Assembly: GCA_964610345.1 (NCBI GenBank)
Contig: CAZSVQ010000004.1
Location: forward strand, 1 to 31,747
Source: HK-STAS-PATE-36 sp964610345
Lineage (GTDB): Bacteria; Patescibacteriota; Saccharimonadia; Saccharimonadales; JAGQNJ01
Length of the DNA: 31,747 nt
Direction of reading: 5' to 3'
This document shows, piece after piece, positions 7,851 through 14,714 of this stretch. Position 1 is the stretch's first letter. Every line of letters starts with the position of its first letter. Both the position numbers and the translations under genes were made by a program. Under the pieces are notes generated by a model. It was not told the DNA's origin and searched no databases. It saw nothing but the letters and a program-made list of their open reading frames with translations.

Positions 7851-8546
7851 ATGCCAGAAATTAAATCTTCAACACCATACGATTATTCGGGTCCACCACC
7901 AAGTTCAACCCCTCAACCAGAATCACCCGGCCAGCAAGTAGATGAGTCTCAGGATAATGATTCTCAAAAATCTAATTCAATTCGTAATATCATATCTACT
8001 GTCGCCCTGTTCTTGGCCGCACCACTTCTTGCACTATTCTTGATAGTTTTTGTTATCCAATCTTACGAGGTTGATGGGCCAAGCATGCAAGAGACATTGC
8101 AAAATAAAGATTTATTAATAGTTAATAAGTTAGATCGCACACTATCTCGCATAACCAGAAAAGACCATATTCCTCCACGTTACCAAGTTATTATCTTTAG
8201 TCGTGACGAATCTGGTGGGCTTGGTGGTGGTAATGTTCGTCAGTTAGTTAAACGAGTAATCGGTTTACCGGGCGAACGTGTCGTAGTAAAAGATGGTCAT
8301 GTAACGGTTTATAATAAAGAAAATCCAGGTGGCTTTGACCCTGACAAAGGCCATGAATACAGCAAATCAATCAAAACCACCCCTGGTAATGTTGATATTA
8401 CTGTACAGCCTGGTGAAGTCTTTGTGTTAGGTGATAACCGAACAAATTCGTTGGATTCTCGATACTTTGGGTCTGTAGATGCAGGTGATGTTGTAGGAAA
8501 ACTTGGCCTGCGAATCTTCCCTCTAAATAAAGCGCGATCTTTTTAA
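7851..8546 (+). CDS. lepB: Signal peptidase I
   Basis: A 231-residue membrane-bound protease that cleaves signal peptides from exported proteins. A Pro/Ser-rich cytoplasmic tail (1-45) precedes one membrane helix (about 46-70). The catalytic serine is Ser78 (VDGPSMQ) and the general-base lysine Lys134 (QLVKRVIGLPGE); the box GDNRTNSLDSR (194-204) completes the family signature. An in-frame TTG at 7827 lies upstream, but it is part of the promoter region, so the ATG at 7851 is chosen. The gene converges on parB and the two stop codons share bases: lepB TAA is 8544-8546 and the parB stop is 8543-8545 on the other strand. The substrates would include the surface and envelope proteins of a host-attached cell. 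Confidence 0.95.
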   Translation: MPEIKSSTPYDYSGPPPSSTPQPESPGQQVDESQDNDSQKSNSIRNIISTVALFLAAPLLALFLIVFVIQSYEVDGPSMQETLQNKDLLIVNKLDRTLSRITRKDHIPPRYQVIIFSRDESGGLGGGNVRQLVKRVIGLPGERVVVKDGHVTVYNKENPGGFDPDKGHEYSKSIKTTPGNVDITVQPGEVFVLGDNRTNSLDSRYFGSVDAGDVVGKLGLRIFPLNKARSF

Positions 8547-9403
8547 TTAATCAGCGTTCTTGTTATTCGTTCAAGTTCCTCATCATTTTTAAAAAATACC
8601 TCCAATTTGCCACCCTTGGCTGTTCGTTTTATAGACACTGGGGTGTTTAAAAACTTAGCTAGTTTTTCAGTCTGTTCATTTTCAGTGGCCATATGTTTTT
8701 TAACAGATTTTATAAAATTTTTTTCAGTTTTCTTGCTTACCGTTACATATTGTTCGGCTTGTCGGACCGACCAACCAAACTGCAAAATTGAATCCAGCAG
8801 CTCAGCTTGCATGTGTGTGTCATCCTTAAGTGCTAGAATTGCCCTAGCGTGACCTTCACTAATCTGATTTTTATATAGCGCAACGCGGGCATCTTCTGGC
8901 AACTGCAGTAAGCGCACGGTGTTATGAATTGTCGGCACAGCCTTACCTAATTTTTTAGCAATTTCACTATAACTTAGGCTAAATTGATCATGCAAGCGTT
9001 CAATGGATTGAGCCTGCTCCAGAGGAGACAAATCAACTCTCTGGACATTTTCAATTATCGCTACCTCTAACTCTTCTATTAGTTGCATAGAGCGCACAAT
9101 TGCTGGCACCTCTTTTAGTCCAGCAATTCCAGCCGCTCGCCACCGACGTTCCCCTGCAATAATTCTATACCTATCGCCATTTTTAGTAACAACTAGAGGC
9201 TGAACTATGCCGTGGTTTTTTACTGATGTAGCAAGCTCATTTAGGGCTTCATCATCAAAATGCTTGCGTGGCTGATCTGGGTTTGGTTCTATATGGGTTA
9301 TTGGAATTTTTTGTACCTTTTCATTATTCTCTAGAATACTTCCATCAAACTCTTTTGGAATCAACGCATCTAGCCCCCTACCTAACCCTGATTTAGTGCT
9401 CAT
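8543..9403 (-). CDS. parB: Chromosome-partitioning protein ParB (Spo0J type)
   Basis: 286 residues with the chromosomal ParB hallmark at the N-terminus, GLGRGLDALIP, which contacts ParA. Then comes the ParB/Srx-like CTPase domain with IEPNPDQPRKHFD and the CTP-binding box GERRWRA (84-90), the helix-turn-helix DNA-binding region around SYSEIAKKLGKAVPTIHNTVRLL, and a C-terminal dimerisation region. ParB spreads from parS sites and loads SMC onto the origin region. It starts 11 bp inside the end of parA, with AAAGGAG about 10 nt before the ATG. I found no convincing parS site in the window. Confidence 0.95.
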   Translation of the reverse strand: MSTKSGLGRGLDALIPKEFDGSILENNEKVQKIPITHIEPNPDQPRKHFDDEALNELATSVKNHGIVQPLVVTKNGDRYRIIAGERRWRAAGIAGLKEVPAIVRSMQLIEELEVAIIENVQRVDLSPLEQAQSIERLHDQFSLSYSEIAKKLGKAVPTIHNTVRLLQLPEDARVALYKNQISEGHARAILALKDDTHMQAELLDSILQFGWSVRQAEQYVTVSKKTEKNFIKSVKKHMATENEQTEKLAKFLNTPVSIKRTAKGGKLEVFFKNDEELERITRTLIN

Positions 9404-10148
9404 GATTATCTATCTCCTTTGCGAGTGCTTTGTATGCCCTGGCGCCCCGTGACCATTTATCATGATCTAAAATAGTCTTACCGTGACTTGGCGCCTCAGC
9501 TAAGCGTACATTTCTTGGGATAACCGTCTTAAATAACTTTTGACCAAAATGCTTTTGTAACTCCTTATATACACTGTCAGATAATGAGGTTCGGCTATCA
9601 TACATTGTAACTACAACACCCAGTAGCTCTAGGCTTGGATTCAATCCTTCTCGGACGCGCTGAACGGTACTTAACAATTGTGTAAGCCCTTCTAAAGCAT
9701 AATATTCTGCCTGAACCGGAATCAACACTGAATCTGCTGCAGTCAACGCATTTATACTTAAAAGCCCTAGTGATGGCGGGCAATCTATCAATACATAATC
9801 GTGCGATACATGAGCCAGGGCGTTTTTAAGCCTTAATTCACGGCCATTTCCTGACACAAGCTCAACCTCTGCGCCGGCTAGTTCTGCATTAGCTGGGACC
9901 AAAGAGACATCTGAATGATCTAAATCAATTATAGCCGTACTTATCAATGCCCCGTTAACCAAAATGTCATAAGTTGTTACTTCGGCATTTTTTGACTGTC
10001 CAAGCCCACTGGTGGCGTTGGCCTGAGGGTCAAGATCAACGACCAAAACCGATCGACCCATTTTTGATAAGTATGCAGCAATGTTAATAGTACTGGTTGT
10101 TTTACCAACACCGCCCTTTTGATTTAGTACTGCAATTATTTTTCTCAT
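9393..10148 (-). CDS. parA: Chromosome-partitioning ATPase ParA (Soj type)
   Basis: 251 residues. The deviant Walker A box KGGVGKT (11-17) with its signature lysine, the Walker A' region VLVVDLDPQANATSGLG and the Walker B strand VLIDCPPSLG identify a ParA/Soj ATPase. ATP-bound ParA binds DNA nonspecifically and is released by ParB, which moves origins apart. It is the first gene of a two-gene parA-parB operon behind its own promoter and behind the rplU terminator. The short length without an N-terminal HTH domain marks the chromosomal rather than the plasmid type Ia form. Confidence 0.95.
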   Translation of the reverse strand: MRKIIAVLNQKGGVGKTTSTINIAAYLSKMGRSVLVVDLDPQANATSGLGQSKNAEVTTYDILVNGALISTAIIDLDHSDVSLVPANAELAGAEVELVSGNGRELRLKNALAHVSHDYVLIDCPPSLGLLSINALTAADSVLIPVQAEYYALEGLTQLLSTVQRVREGLNPSLELLGVVVTMYDSRTSLSDSVYKELQKHFGQKLFKTVIPRNVRLAEAPSHGKTILDHDKWSRGARAYKALAKEIDNHEH

Positions 10149-10166
10149 GCCCTCTTTTCACTCTTT

Positions 10167-10195
10167 AGGGTAGCATTTTCACGCACTACTATCAA
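10167..10195 (-). promoter_or_regulatory. Probable parAB promoter
   Basis: On the minus strand: TTGATA (10195-10190), a 17-nt spacer, TACCCT (10172-10167). The -35 is good and the -10 weak. The predicted leader of about 12 nt contains a purine-rich AAAGAGGG next to the ATG at 10148. Confidence 0.45.
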
Positions 10196-10208
10196 TGCTA
10201 GACATAAT

Positions 10209-10232
10209 AAAAATCCCCCCCACTAGAGGGAT
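10209..10232 (-). terminator. Intrinsic terminator after rplU
   Basis: On the minus strand: ATCCCTC pairs with GGGGGAT (7 bp including one G-U) around a 6-nt loop, followed by TTTTT then ATT. The stem begins 6 nt after the rplU stop. It separates rplU from the parAB promoter. Confidence 0.85.
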
Positions 10233-10237
10233 ATTTT

Positions 10238-10549
10238 TTAATTAGTTGTGATTTTGTCTATTGTGATTGTGGTTAAGACTTGTCTATGGCCGTGTACTTT
10301 ATGGACACGCTTTTTAGCTTTGTAACGAATTGAGGTAACTTTGTCAGCCTTTGATTCTTCAACAACTTTTGCCGTAACTGTAGCACCCTTTATTTCTGGG
10401 GTGCCAACGCTTGTTTTGTCACCATCTATTACTAGTAGTGGGGCAAAGTTCAGTTTCTTGTCTTCACTCTTAATACGCTCTACTTGGAGCGTTTCACCTT
10501 CTTTGACTAAATATTGTTTGCCACCTGTGGCAATAACTGCTTTTTTCAT
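10238..10549 (-). CDS. rplU: 50S ribosomal protein bL21
   Basis: A 103-residue basic protein of normal L21 length: starts MKKAVIATGGKQYLVKEGETLQVERI and carries the C-terminal signature KKRVHKVHGHRQ, which contacts 23S rRNA. In most bacteria rpmA (L27) follows rplU; here a strong terminator follows directly and no rpmA is present, so L27 must be encoded elsewhere. It lies 78 nt after ileS; the ribosome site before the ATG is weak. The leader holds a 7-bp inverted repeat (10567-10602). Confidence 0.95.
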   Translation of the reverse strand: MKKAVIATGGKQYLVKEGETLQVERIKSEDKKLNFAPLLVIDGDKTSVGTPEIKGATVTAKVVEESKADKVTSIRYKAKKRVHKVHGHRQVLTTITIDKITTN

Positions 10550-10566
10550 TTATTCTCTTATTTACT

Positions 10567-10602
10567 CTGTTAAGATTTAAAGTTACCAAACAAGTTTAAC
10601 AG
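10567..10602 (-). other. Inverted repeat in the rplU leader
   Basis: CTGTTAA (10567-10573) and TTAACAG (10596-10602) form a perfect 7-bp dyad separated by 22 nt, between ileS and rplU. It could be a leader hairpin for control by L21 or an operator; no T-tract follows, so it is not an obvious terminator. Confidence 0.35.
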
Positions 10603-10627
10603 ATAAGCCCCCTTCTGTAAACCCTCA

Positions 10628-13489
10628 TTAAGTTACCTTTTTTAATTCAATGAATAGTTCTGCTTTTTCAACAATGACGGGCAATTTGCTGTTACTCTTG
10701 TCGGCATTAACTATTACAGTTGTTGCTAGGGTTTCTTTGGCGATTTCTGCCTTGTATTCGATTATCGCCTTTTCTAGCTCAGTATCTTTGGTGCTAAGCA
10801 CCAGCTCTATCCGGTCATCTACATTTAGCCCCGCTGTCTTACGAGTATTTTGAACTTGGCGAATTACCTCACGCATCATACCCTCACGCCTAAGCTCTGG
10901 TGTTATATCTAAATCTAATTTAAACTTTCCAGTTTTTACTGATTTTACATTCAATTCTTCTTGTAAAATATTATCAAAACTAAATATTTTGCCGTTATCT
11001 GGTATTGATACCGATTTTAACGGTTGACGTACTTTTATTTGATTATTTGCCCGTACACTCAAACCTTCATTAACGTATACCCTTAAGTTTTGCATGTCAG
11101 CAACGACAAGCTCATTTACATCCCCAGCTTTTGGCCAGTCTAGTAAGTGAACTGACTCACCGCCTGTTAGTTTTATAAACAATTCTTCTGCCAAAAACGG
11201 CGTAAATGGCGCCATAACCATACTTAATTGGGTTAATACATAATGCAGGGTGCGGTAGGCATCGTTTTTGTCGGCATCGTCTCCACTCTTCCAGAATCGT
11301 CGCCTACTCCGGCGTACATACCAATTGCTAGCGTCATCAATAAACGGCAAAATTGGACGAACAGCATCAGCTAGCTGATAATTATCCATATTTTTTTGAA
11401 CTTCTTTAGTCAACTGGTGTAATCGACTAACTATCCATGTATCTAGTGGATTGGTTAGCTTATTCGAGGGGTCGATTAAATCACCGTCGAACTCCCAGTT
11501 GTCGACTTCGGCGTACATTGTAAAAAAGTCATACATGTTCCAAATCATGCCTAATTTACGAGCAACATCATTTAGATCTTTATCTTGAAGTACAAAGTTG
11601 TCTCCACTGGTTAGCGGACTACTCATCAATGTAAAGCGATAAGCATCTGCCGAGACTTTATCCATGAGCTCAACTGGATCAGTATAGTTTTTGTGTTTTT
11701 TACTCAACTTTCTGCCATCCGATGCCATTACAAAACCGGTACAGATCAAATTTTTATAAGGTGACCTACCAAACAAAGCTACATTTACAGCCGTTAAGCT
11801 ATAAAACCAGCCCCTTGTCTGATCGATCGCCTCAGTAATAAAATCAGCCGGAAAGCCCTGTTCAAATTTAGCTTTATTTTCAAACGGATAATGAAATTGA
11901 GCAAACGGCATAGACCCGCTTTCAAACCAGCAGTCCAGCACCTTGCCAATGTGACGCATCTCAACACCATCACATTCAAAAGTTACATCCATCACCATTG
12001 GCAGGTGGTAATCGTCCAATTTTTTGCCGGTTTCTTTAGCAAACTCCTCATAACTACCAAAAACTCGCACCACCTCTGTTCCATCAGTGCGGACACCCTT
12101 CCAAACCGGAATCGGCGTTGCCCAGTAACGGTCTCTGGATAAGTTCCAGTCTGGTGCTGATTCAACAATATTATGGAATCTACCTTCTTGTAGTGCTTTT
12201 GGCACCCACCTGGTTTTGTCAGTTGCGCTTAACATTTCGTGTTTTTGAGCTTGAATATCCATAAACCAACTAGGATGAGCCCGGTACATCAGCTTTGTTC
12301 CGCAACGGTGGCAATGCGGATAATCGTGCTGAATATATTCAACCTTCAGAGCTCGACCCTCTTTTACAAGTGTTTTGGCTATCTCTTTATTCACTTCCCA
12401 AATATTTTGGCCAAGCCATCGCCCTTCGGTATAATGACCGTTTTCGTCAACTATAGACACAACTGGGATGCCGGCTTTTTTACAAAGCTCATAATCTTCC
12501 TCACCATAAGCTGGTGCTTCATGAACAATTCCTGTGCCGTCTTCGGCAGTTACAAAATCTGCCTCTAAAACAACATGAGCATCTGGGCCGCGGTTTTCAA
12601 ATAGTGGGCTGTACTTTAGGCCAATTAGCACTTTGCCATGTATAGTTTTTAGCACTCTATACTCTAGTGGCTGGTGTTTTTCGTCTGTTAGTACTTTTTT
12701 TATTGCATCGGTTGCAATATAAAATTTCTTATCATCATACTGCACTAGCGAGTATTCAATTGCCGAGTTAACAGCAATCGCAACATTAGCTGGTAATGTC
12801 CATGGCGTAGTTGTCCAGGCTAATAAATACTCATCTGTATCTTCTATCTGAAAGTACACAAAAACACTTGGGTCGGTGTCTGTTTGATAACTATTTTCCA
12901 TCGCCACTTCACTTTTACTAATTGGAGTAGCGTCTTTGGTGCAATAAATTAGGATTTTCTCGCCCTCATAAATTTTGCCGGTTTCGTACAGCTCTTTAAA
13001 CGCCCACCAGACCGACTCCATATACTCGTTATCCATGGTTTTATATGCACCTTTAAATTCTACCCAACGGCCAATGCGGTCTATTGTGTCTTCCCACTCG
13101 GTACCGGTTTTGACCATTGCCGCTCTGCAAGCATTTACATAGTCTGTGATGCTAATTTTTGTGCCGATTTCTTTTTTATTTTTAATGCCTAGTTGGTTTT
13201 CTACAAACACCTCTGCCGGCAATCCATGACAATCCCAACCCCACACACGTTCCACGCGCTTACCTTGCATTGTTTGATAACGCGCAACTGTATCTTTGAT
13301 TGTAGATACCAACAAATGACCGTGATGTGGTGTGCCAGTCAAAAATGGAGGGCCATCATAAAATACAAAGTTATTGTTTTTTGGCCGATTTGCAACTGAT
13401 TTTTCAAATGTCTTGTTTTTTTGCCACTGCTTAATTAAATCTATCTCGTATTCAATTGCTCGTCTTCGCGTCCCTGATTTAAACTTCAT
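10628..13489 (-). CDS. ileS: Isoleucyl-tRNA synthetase
   Basis: A 953-residue class I synthetase that charges tRNA-Ile with isoleucine. The ATP-binding HIGH-type motif reads PHHGHL (54-59, within DGPPFLTGTPHHGHLL) and the KMSKS-type loop is KLSKK (about residue 590, within DGRKLSKKHKNYTDP). The CP1 editing region includes LLAWTTTPWTLPAN and EDGTGIVHEAPAYGEEDY. The start is set at 13489: GGAG lies 6 nt before that ATG, and the ATG overlaps the TGA stop of the upstream GIY-YIG gene as ATGA. The ATG at 13501 would add four residues but lacks this ribosome site. No C-terminal zinc finger is seen, as in the eukaryote-like IleS type. Expression is probably set by the T-box leader at 14134-14349. 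Confidence 0.97.
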   Translation of the reverse strand: MKFKSGTRRRAIEYEIDLIKQWQKNKTFEKSVANRPKNNNFVFYDGPPFLTGTPHHGHLLVSTIKDTVARYQTMQGKRVERVWGWDCHGLPAEVFVENQLGIKNKKEIGTKISITDYVNACRAAMVKTGTEWEDTIDRIGRWVEFKGAYKTMDNEYMESVWWAFKELYETGKIYEGEKILIYCTKDATPISKSEVAMENSYQTDTDPSVFVYFQIEDTDEYLLAWTTTPWTLPANVAIAVNSAIEYSLVQYDDKKFYIATDAIKKVLTDEKHQPLEYRVLKTIHGKVLIGLKYSPLFENRGPDAHVVLEADFVTAEDGTGIVHEAPAYGEEDYELCKKAGIPVVSIVDENGHYTEGRWLGQNIWEVNKEIAKTLVKEGRALKVEYIQHDYPHCHRCGTKLMYRAHPSWFMDIQAQKHEMLSATDKTRWVPKALQEGRFHNIVESAPDWNLSRDRYWATPIPVWKGVRTDGTEVVRVFGSYEEFAKETGKKLDDYHLPMVMDVTFECDGVEMRHIGKVLDCWFESGSMPFAQFHYPFENKAKFEQGFPADFITEAIDQTRGWFYSLTAVNVALFGRSPYKNLICTGFVMASDGRKLSKKHKNYTDPVELMDKVSADAYRFTLMSSPLTSGDNFVLQDKDLNDVARKLGMIWNMYDFFTMYAEVDNWEFDGDLIDPSNKLTNPLDTWIVSRLHQLTKEVQKNMDNYQLADAVRPILPFIDDASNWYVRRSRRRFWKSGDDADKNDAYRTLHYVLTQLSMVMAPFTPFLAEELFIKLTGGESVHLLDWPKAGDVNELVVADMQNLRVYVNEGLSVRANNQIKVRQPLKSVSIPDNGKIFSFDNILQEELNVKSVKTGKFKLDLDITPELRREGMMREVIRQVQNTRKTAGLNVDDRIELVLSTKDTELEKAIIEYKAEIAKETLATTVIVNADKSNSKLPVIVEKAELFIELKKVT

Positions 13490-14103
13490 TTTGATCTCCA
13501 TGTTGAATCTTTTATGTCTTTTAATCTCTTTCCGTTATAGCTCCAGTAAGCCGCACCCTGATATGCTCCACTTGAATTAAGTTGTCCTTTATCCTCATAT
13601 ACTTTATAAGTCAAAGGAGATAATTTCCAATTTTGACCCCCATATTCAACTTCTCGATCACCCGATACTTTAGCTACTATACTTTTATCGGAGATTAATT
13701 CAATTATGTCACCATCTTTCAGACCTATTTTATAAAAACTAAACAAGGCACCTTGTTTTCTGGTTTGAGTTATCTTGTCGAACTCATTTTCTTTATTAAT
13801 TCTTTCCGGAAAAATTACTTTACCTTCAAAAGATATTAATAATTGTCTGGCTAGATCTTGATCTAGAGCAAACAATTCACTACTCCCGACTTGATGTTTA
13901 TTAAAAATTTCATGTATCAGATCTTCTTTGTCGTCATAATCATTCAACTCAATTGCAAAAAATCTTTTTAAGCCAGCGACATTATAATATCCGTTAGACT
14001 CAAGAAATCGCATTCGATCTTGATAGTTTCCAGAGCCTGTTTTGCCAATTTTAATTAAGCCCGAAACAGCCGTTGTCATAATATAAACTATTCCTTTTGC
14101 CAT
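13486..14103 (-). CDS. GIY-YIG-like (T5orf172-type) nuclease-fold protein with a C-terminal DUF4357/RAMA-like domain
   Basis: 205 residues. The N-terminus MAKGIVYIMTTAVSGLIKIGKTG matches the GIY-YIG/T5orf172 pattern (VYIM then KIGKT), followed by an Arg (QDRMRFLES), a His-Glu helix (LIHEIFNKHQ) and GSSELF, equivalent to the conserved G-x-EWF region. The C-terminal beta-rich part (FSFYKIGLKDGDIIELISD to GAAYWSYNGKRL) resembles the small DNA- or nucleotide-associated DUF4357/RAMA modules; this match is from memory of the pattern. The start is the ATG at 14103 with AAAAGGAG 10 nt upstream; a longer frame to 14190 runs into the T-box and is rejected. The gene lies between the isoleucine T-box and ileS and is coupled to ileS by an ATGA overlap, so a probable nuclease-fold protein would be induced by uncharged tRNA-Ile. 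Its DNA is visibly more AT-rich than ileS, consistent with insertion. The true substrate is unknown. Confidence 0.75.
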   Translation of the reverse strand: MAKGIVYIMTTAVSGLIKIGKTGSGNYQDRMRFLESNGYYNVAGLKRFFAIELNDYDDKEDLIHEIFNKHQVGSSELFALDQDLARQLLISFEGKVIFPERINKENEFDKITQTRKQGALFSFYKIGLKDGDIIELISDKSIVAKVSGDREVEYGGQNWKLSPLTYKVYEDKGQLNSSGAYQGAAYWSYNGKRLKDIKDSTWRSK

Positions 14104-14133
14104 ATTAAAAGCACTCCTTTTACAACTTAAATT

Positions 14134-14209
14134 AAAAACACTTCTCTTAGATATCGGAATCCTCTTGTATTTTAACGAGGACGGTACCATCCGATTTCTA
14201 AAAGAAGCG
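14134..14209 (-). terminator. Candidate attenuator hairpin of the T-box leader
   Basis: Bases 14209-14190 can pair with 14158-14139 over 20 positions with one mismatch and two G-U pairs, enclosing the T-box bulge, followed directly by UUUUU (14138-14134) and AAUUU. Its outer half uses the 3' strand of Stem III, so it and Stem III exclude each other. The same CUUCUUUU strand could also pair with the AAAAGGAG ribosome site of the next gene. Confidence 0.6.
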
Positions 14210-14349
14210 TTCTGTGTGATTCTTTTAGCACTTATTTACAAGCTATTACGGGCTTACCCGGCAAGGTCTACTAATCTTACTAGGATGTTCTTCTTGCTGC
14301 TTCACGGTTGATAGCCGTTAATTTGCTGTTTTAAGCAAAACGCATTTAC
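14134..14349 (-). promoter_or_regulatory. T-box riboswitch with isoleucine specifier (ileS leader)
   Basis: On the minus strand, in order: a hairpin ACGG-CUAUCAA-CCGU (14318-14304) whose 7-nt loop presents AUC, an Ile codon, followed by a purine; a hairpin CGGG-UAAG-CCCG (14260-14249); a 9-bp Stem III, CUAAAAGAA with UUCUUUUAG (14228-14198); then the T-box proper, GGAUGGUACCGUCC (14192-14179). The bulge UGGU can pair with the ACCA 3' end of uncharged tRNA-Ile (discriminator A). The antiterminator fold is complete: AUCGGA (14195-14190) with UCCGAU (14158-14153) and UCCUC (14181-14177) with GAGGA (14164-14160). ileS is the second gene downstream. The short Stem I resembles the ileS T-boxes described in Actinobacteria. 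Confidence 0.85.
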
Positions 14350-14355
14350 GCTTTT

Positions 14356-14385
14356 ATAATAACATATACAGAGGTGGTTGAGCAA
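14356..14385 (-). promoter_or_regulatory. Promoter of the T-box/ileS operon
   Basis: On the minus strand: TTGCTC (14385-14380), an 18-nt spacer, TATTAT (14361-14356). The -35 abuts the stop codon of the thioredoxin-like gene. Predicted transcription start is near 14349. Confidence 0.55.
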
Positions 14386-14652
14386 TTATAATTTATCTAC
14401 ATAAGCAGAAACGTCGTTGATCAAGGGTAAAGGCCTGCCAGACCATGCCCGCAAAAATTGCCCATCGTCAGATACAGCCACAAATGTTGGGTGATCCATC
14501 ACCCCATAAATTTGAGCTTTGCTTATGCCCTCTGGCGAATCAATGTTTATTATTTCTATCTTCTTAGCAGTTCTATGCTCAAATTCCCGCACAAATTCCT
14601 CTGCTCCACGTGCAAATTCCGAATCTGGCCTATAAAACATTATCACTTTCAT
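14386..14652 (-). CDS. Thioredoxin-fold protein lacking the CxxC active site
   Basis: 88 residues, the size of a glutaredoxin or minimal thioredoxin. It follows the fold: strand MKVIMFYRP, helix FARGAEEFVREFEHRT, strand KKIEIINID, then YGVMDHPTF with the cis-proline position, a strand pair FVAVSDDGQFLRAW and a C-terminal helix. Where the redox CxxC should be after the first strand, the sequence is YRPDSEF, and the protein contains no cysteine at all. It lies 62 nt downstream of nrdJ, so by position it should serve the reductase, but it cannot perform dithiol chemistry. A structural or binding role is possible. A hairpin terminator and a -10 element just before the ATG suggest separate expression. 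Confidence 0.75.
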   Translation of the reverse strand: MKVIMFYRPDSEFARGAEEFVREFEHRTAKKIEIINIDSPEGISKAQIYGVMDHPTFVAVSDDGQFLRAWSGRPLPLINDVSAYVDKL

Positions 14653-14659
14653 ACTACCT

Positions 14660-14665
14660 ACTATA
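14660..14665 (-). promoter_or_regulatory. -10 element before the thioredoxin-like gene
   Basis: TATAGT on the minus strand ends 7 nt before the ATG at 14652, with no Shine-Dalgarno sequence. The -35 region falls in the terminator stem and is poor. Confidence 0.4.
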
Positions 14666-14666
14666 C

Positions 14667-14697
14667 CAAAAGAGACGGAAAATAACCGCCTCTTTTG
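14667..14697 (-). terminator. Hairpin terminator after nrdJ
   Basis: CAAAAGAGGCGG pairs with CCGTCTCTTTTG over 12 bp (one G-U) around a 7-nt loop. It has the A-tract/T-tract form of an intrinsic terminator, with the T-run inside the stem, and is symmetric enough to work on both strands. Confidence 0.6.
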
Positions 14698-14714
14698 TGA
14701 GCTTGTATCTTAGA

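Noticed and set aside
8543..10240. parS site near parAB
   Set aside because: No 16-bp palindrome resembling TGTTTCACGTGAAACA was found by eye.
14104..14190. Upstream extension of the GIY-YIG gene
   Set aside because: The extension would translate the T-box and attenuator; the ATG at 14103 has the ribosome site and starts the conserved fold.
14104..14385. tmRNA or RNase P RNA
   Set aside because: The stretch is too short, has no tRNA-like 3' end or CCA, and every strong element fits a T-box.
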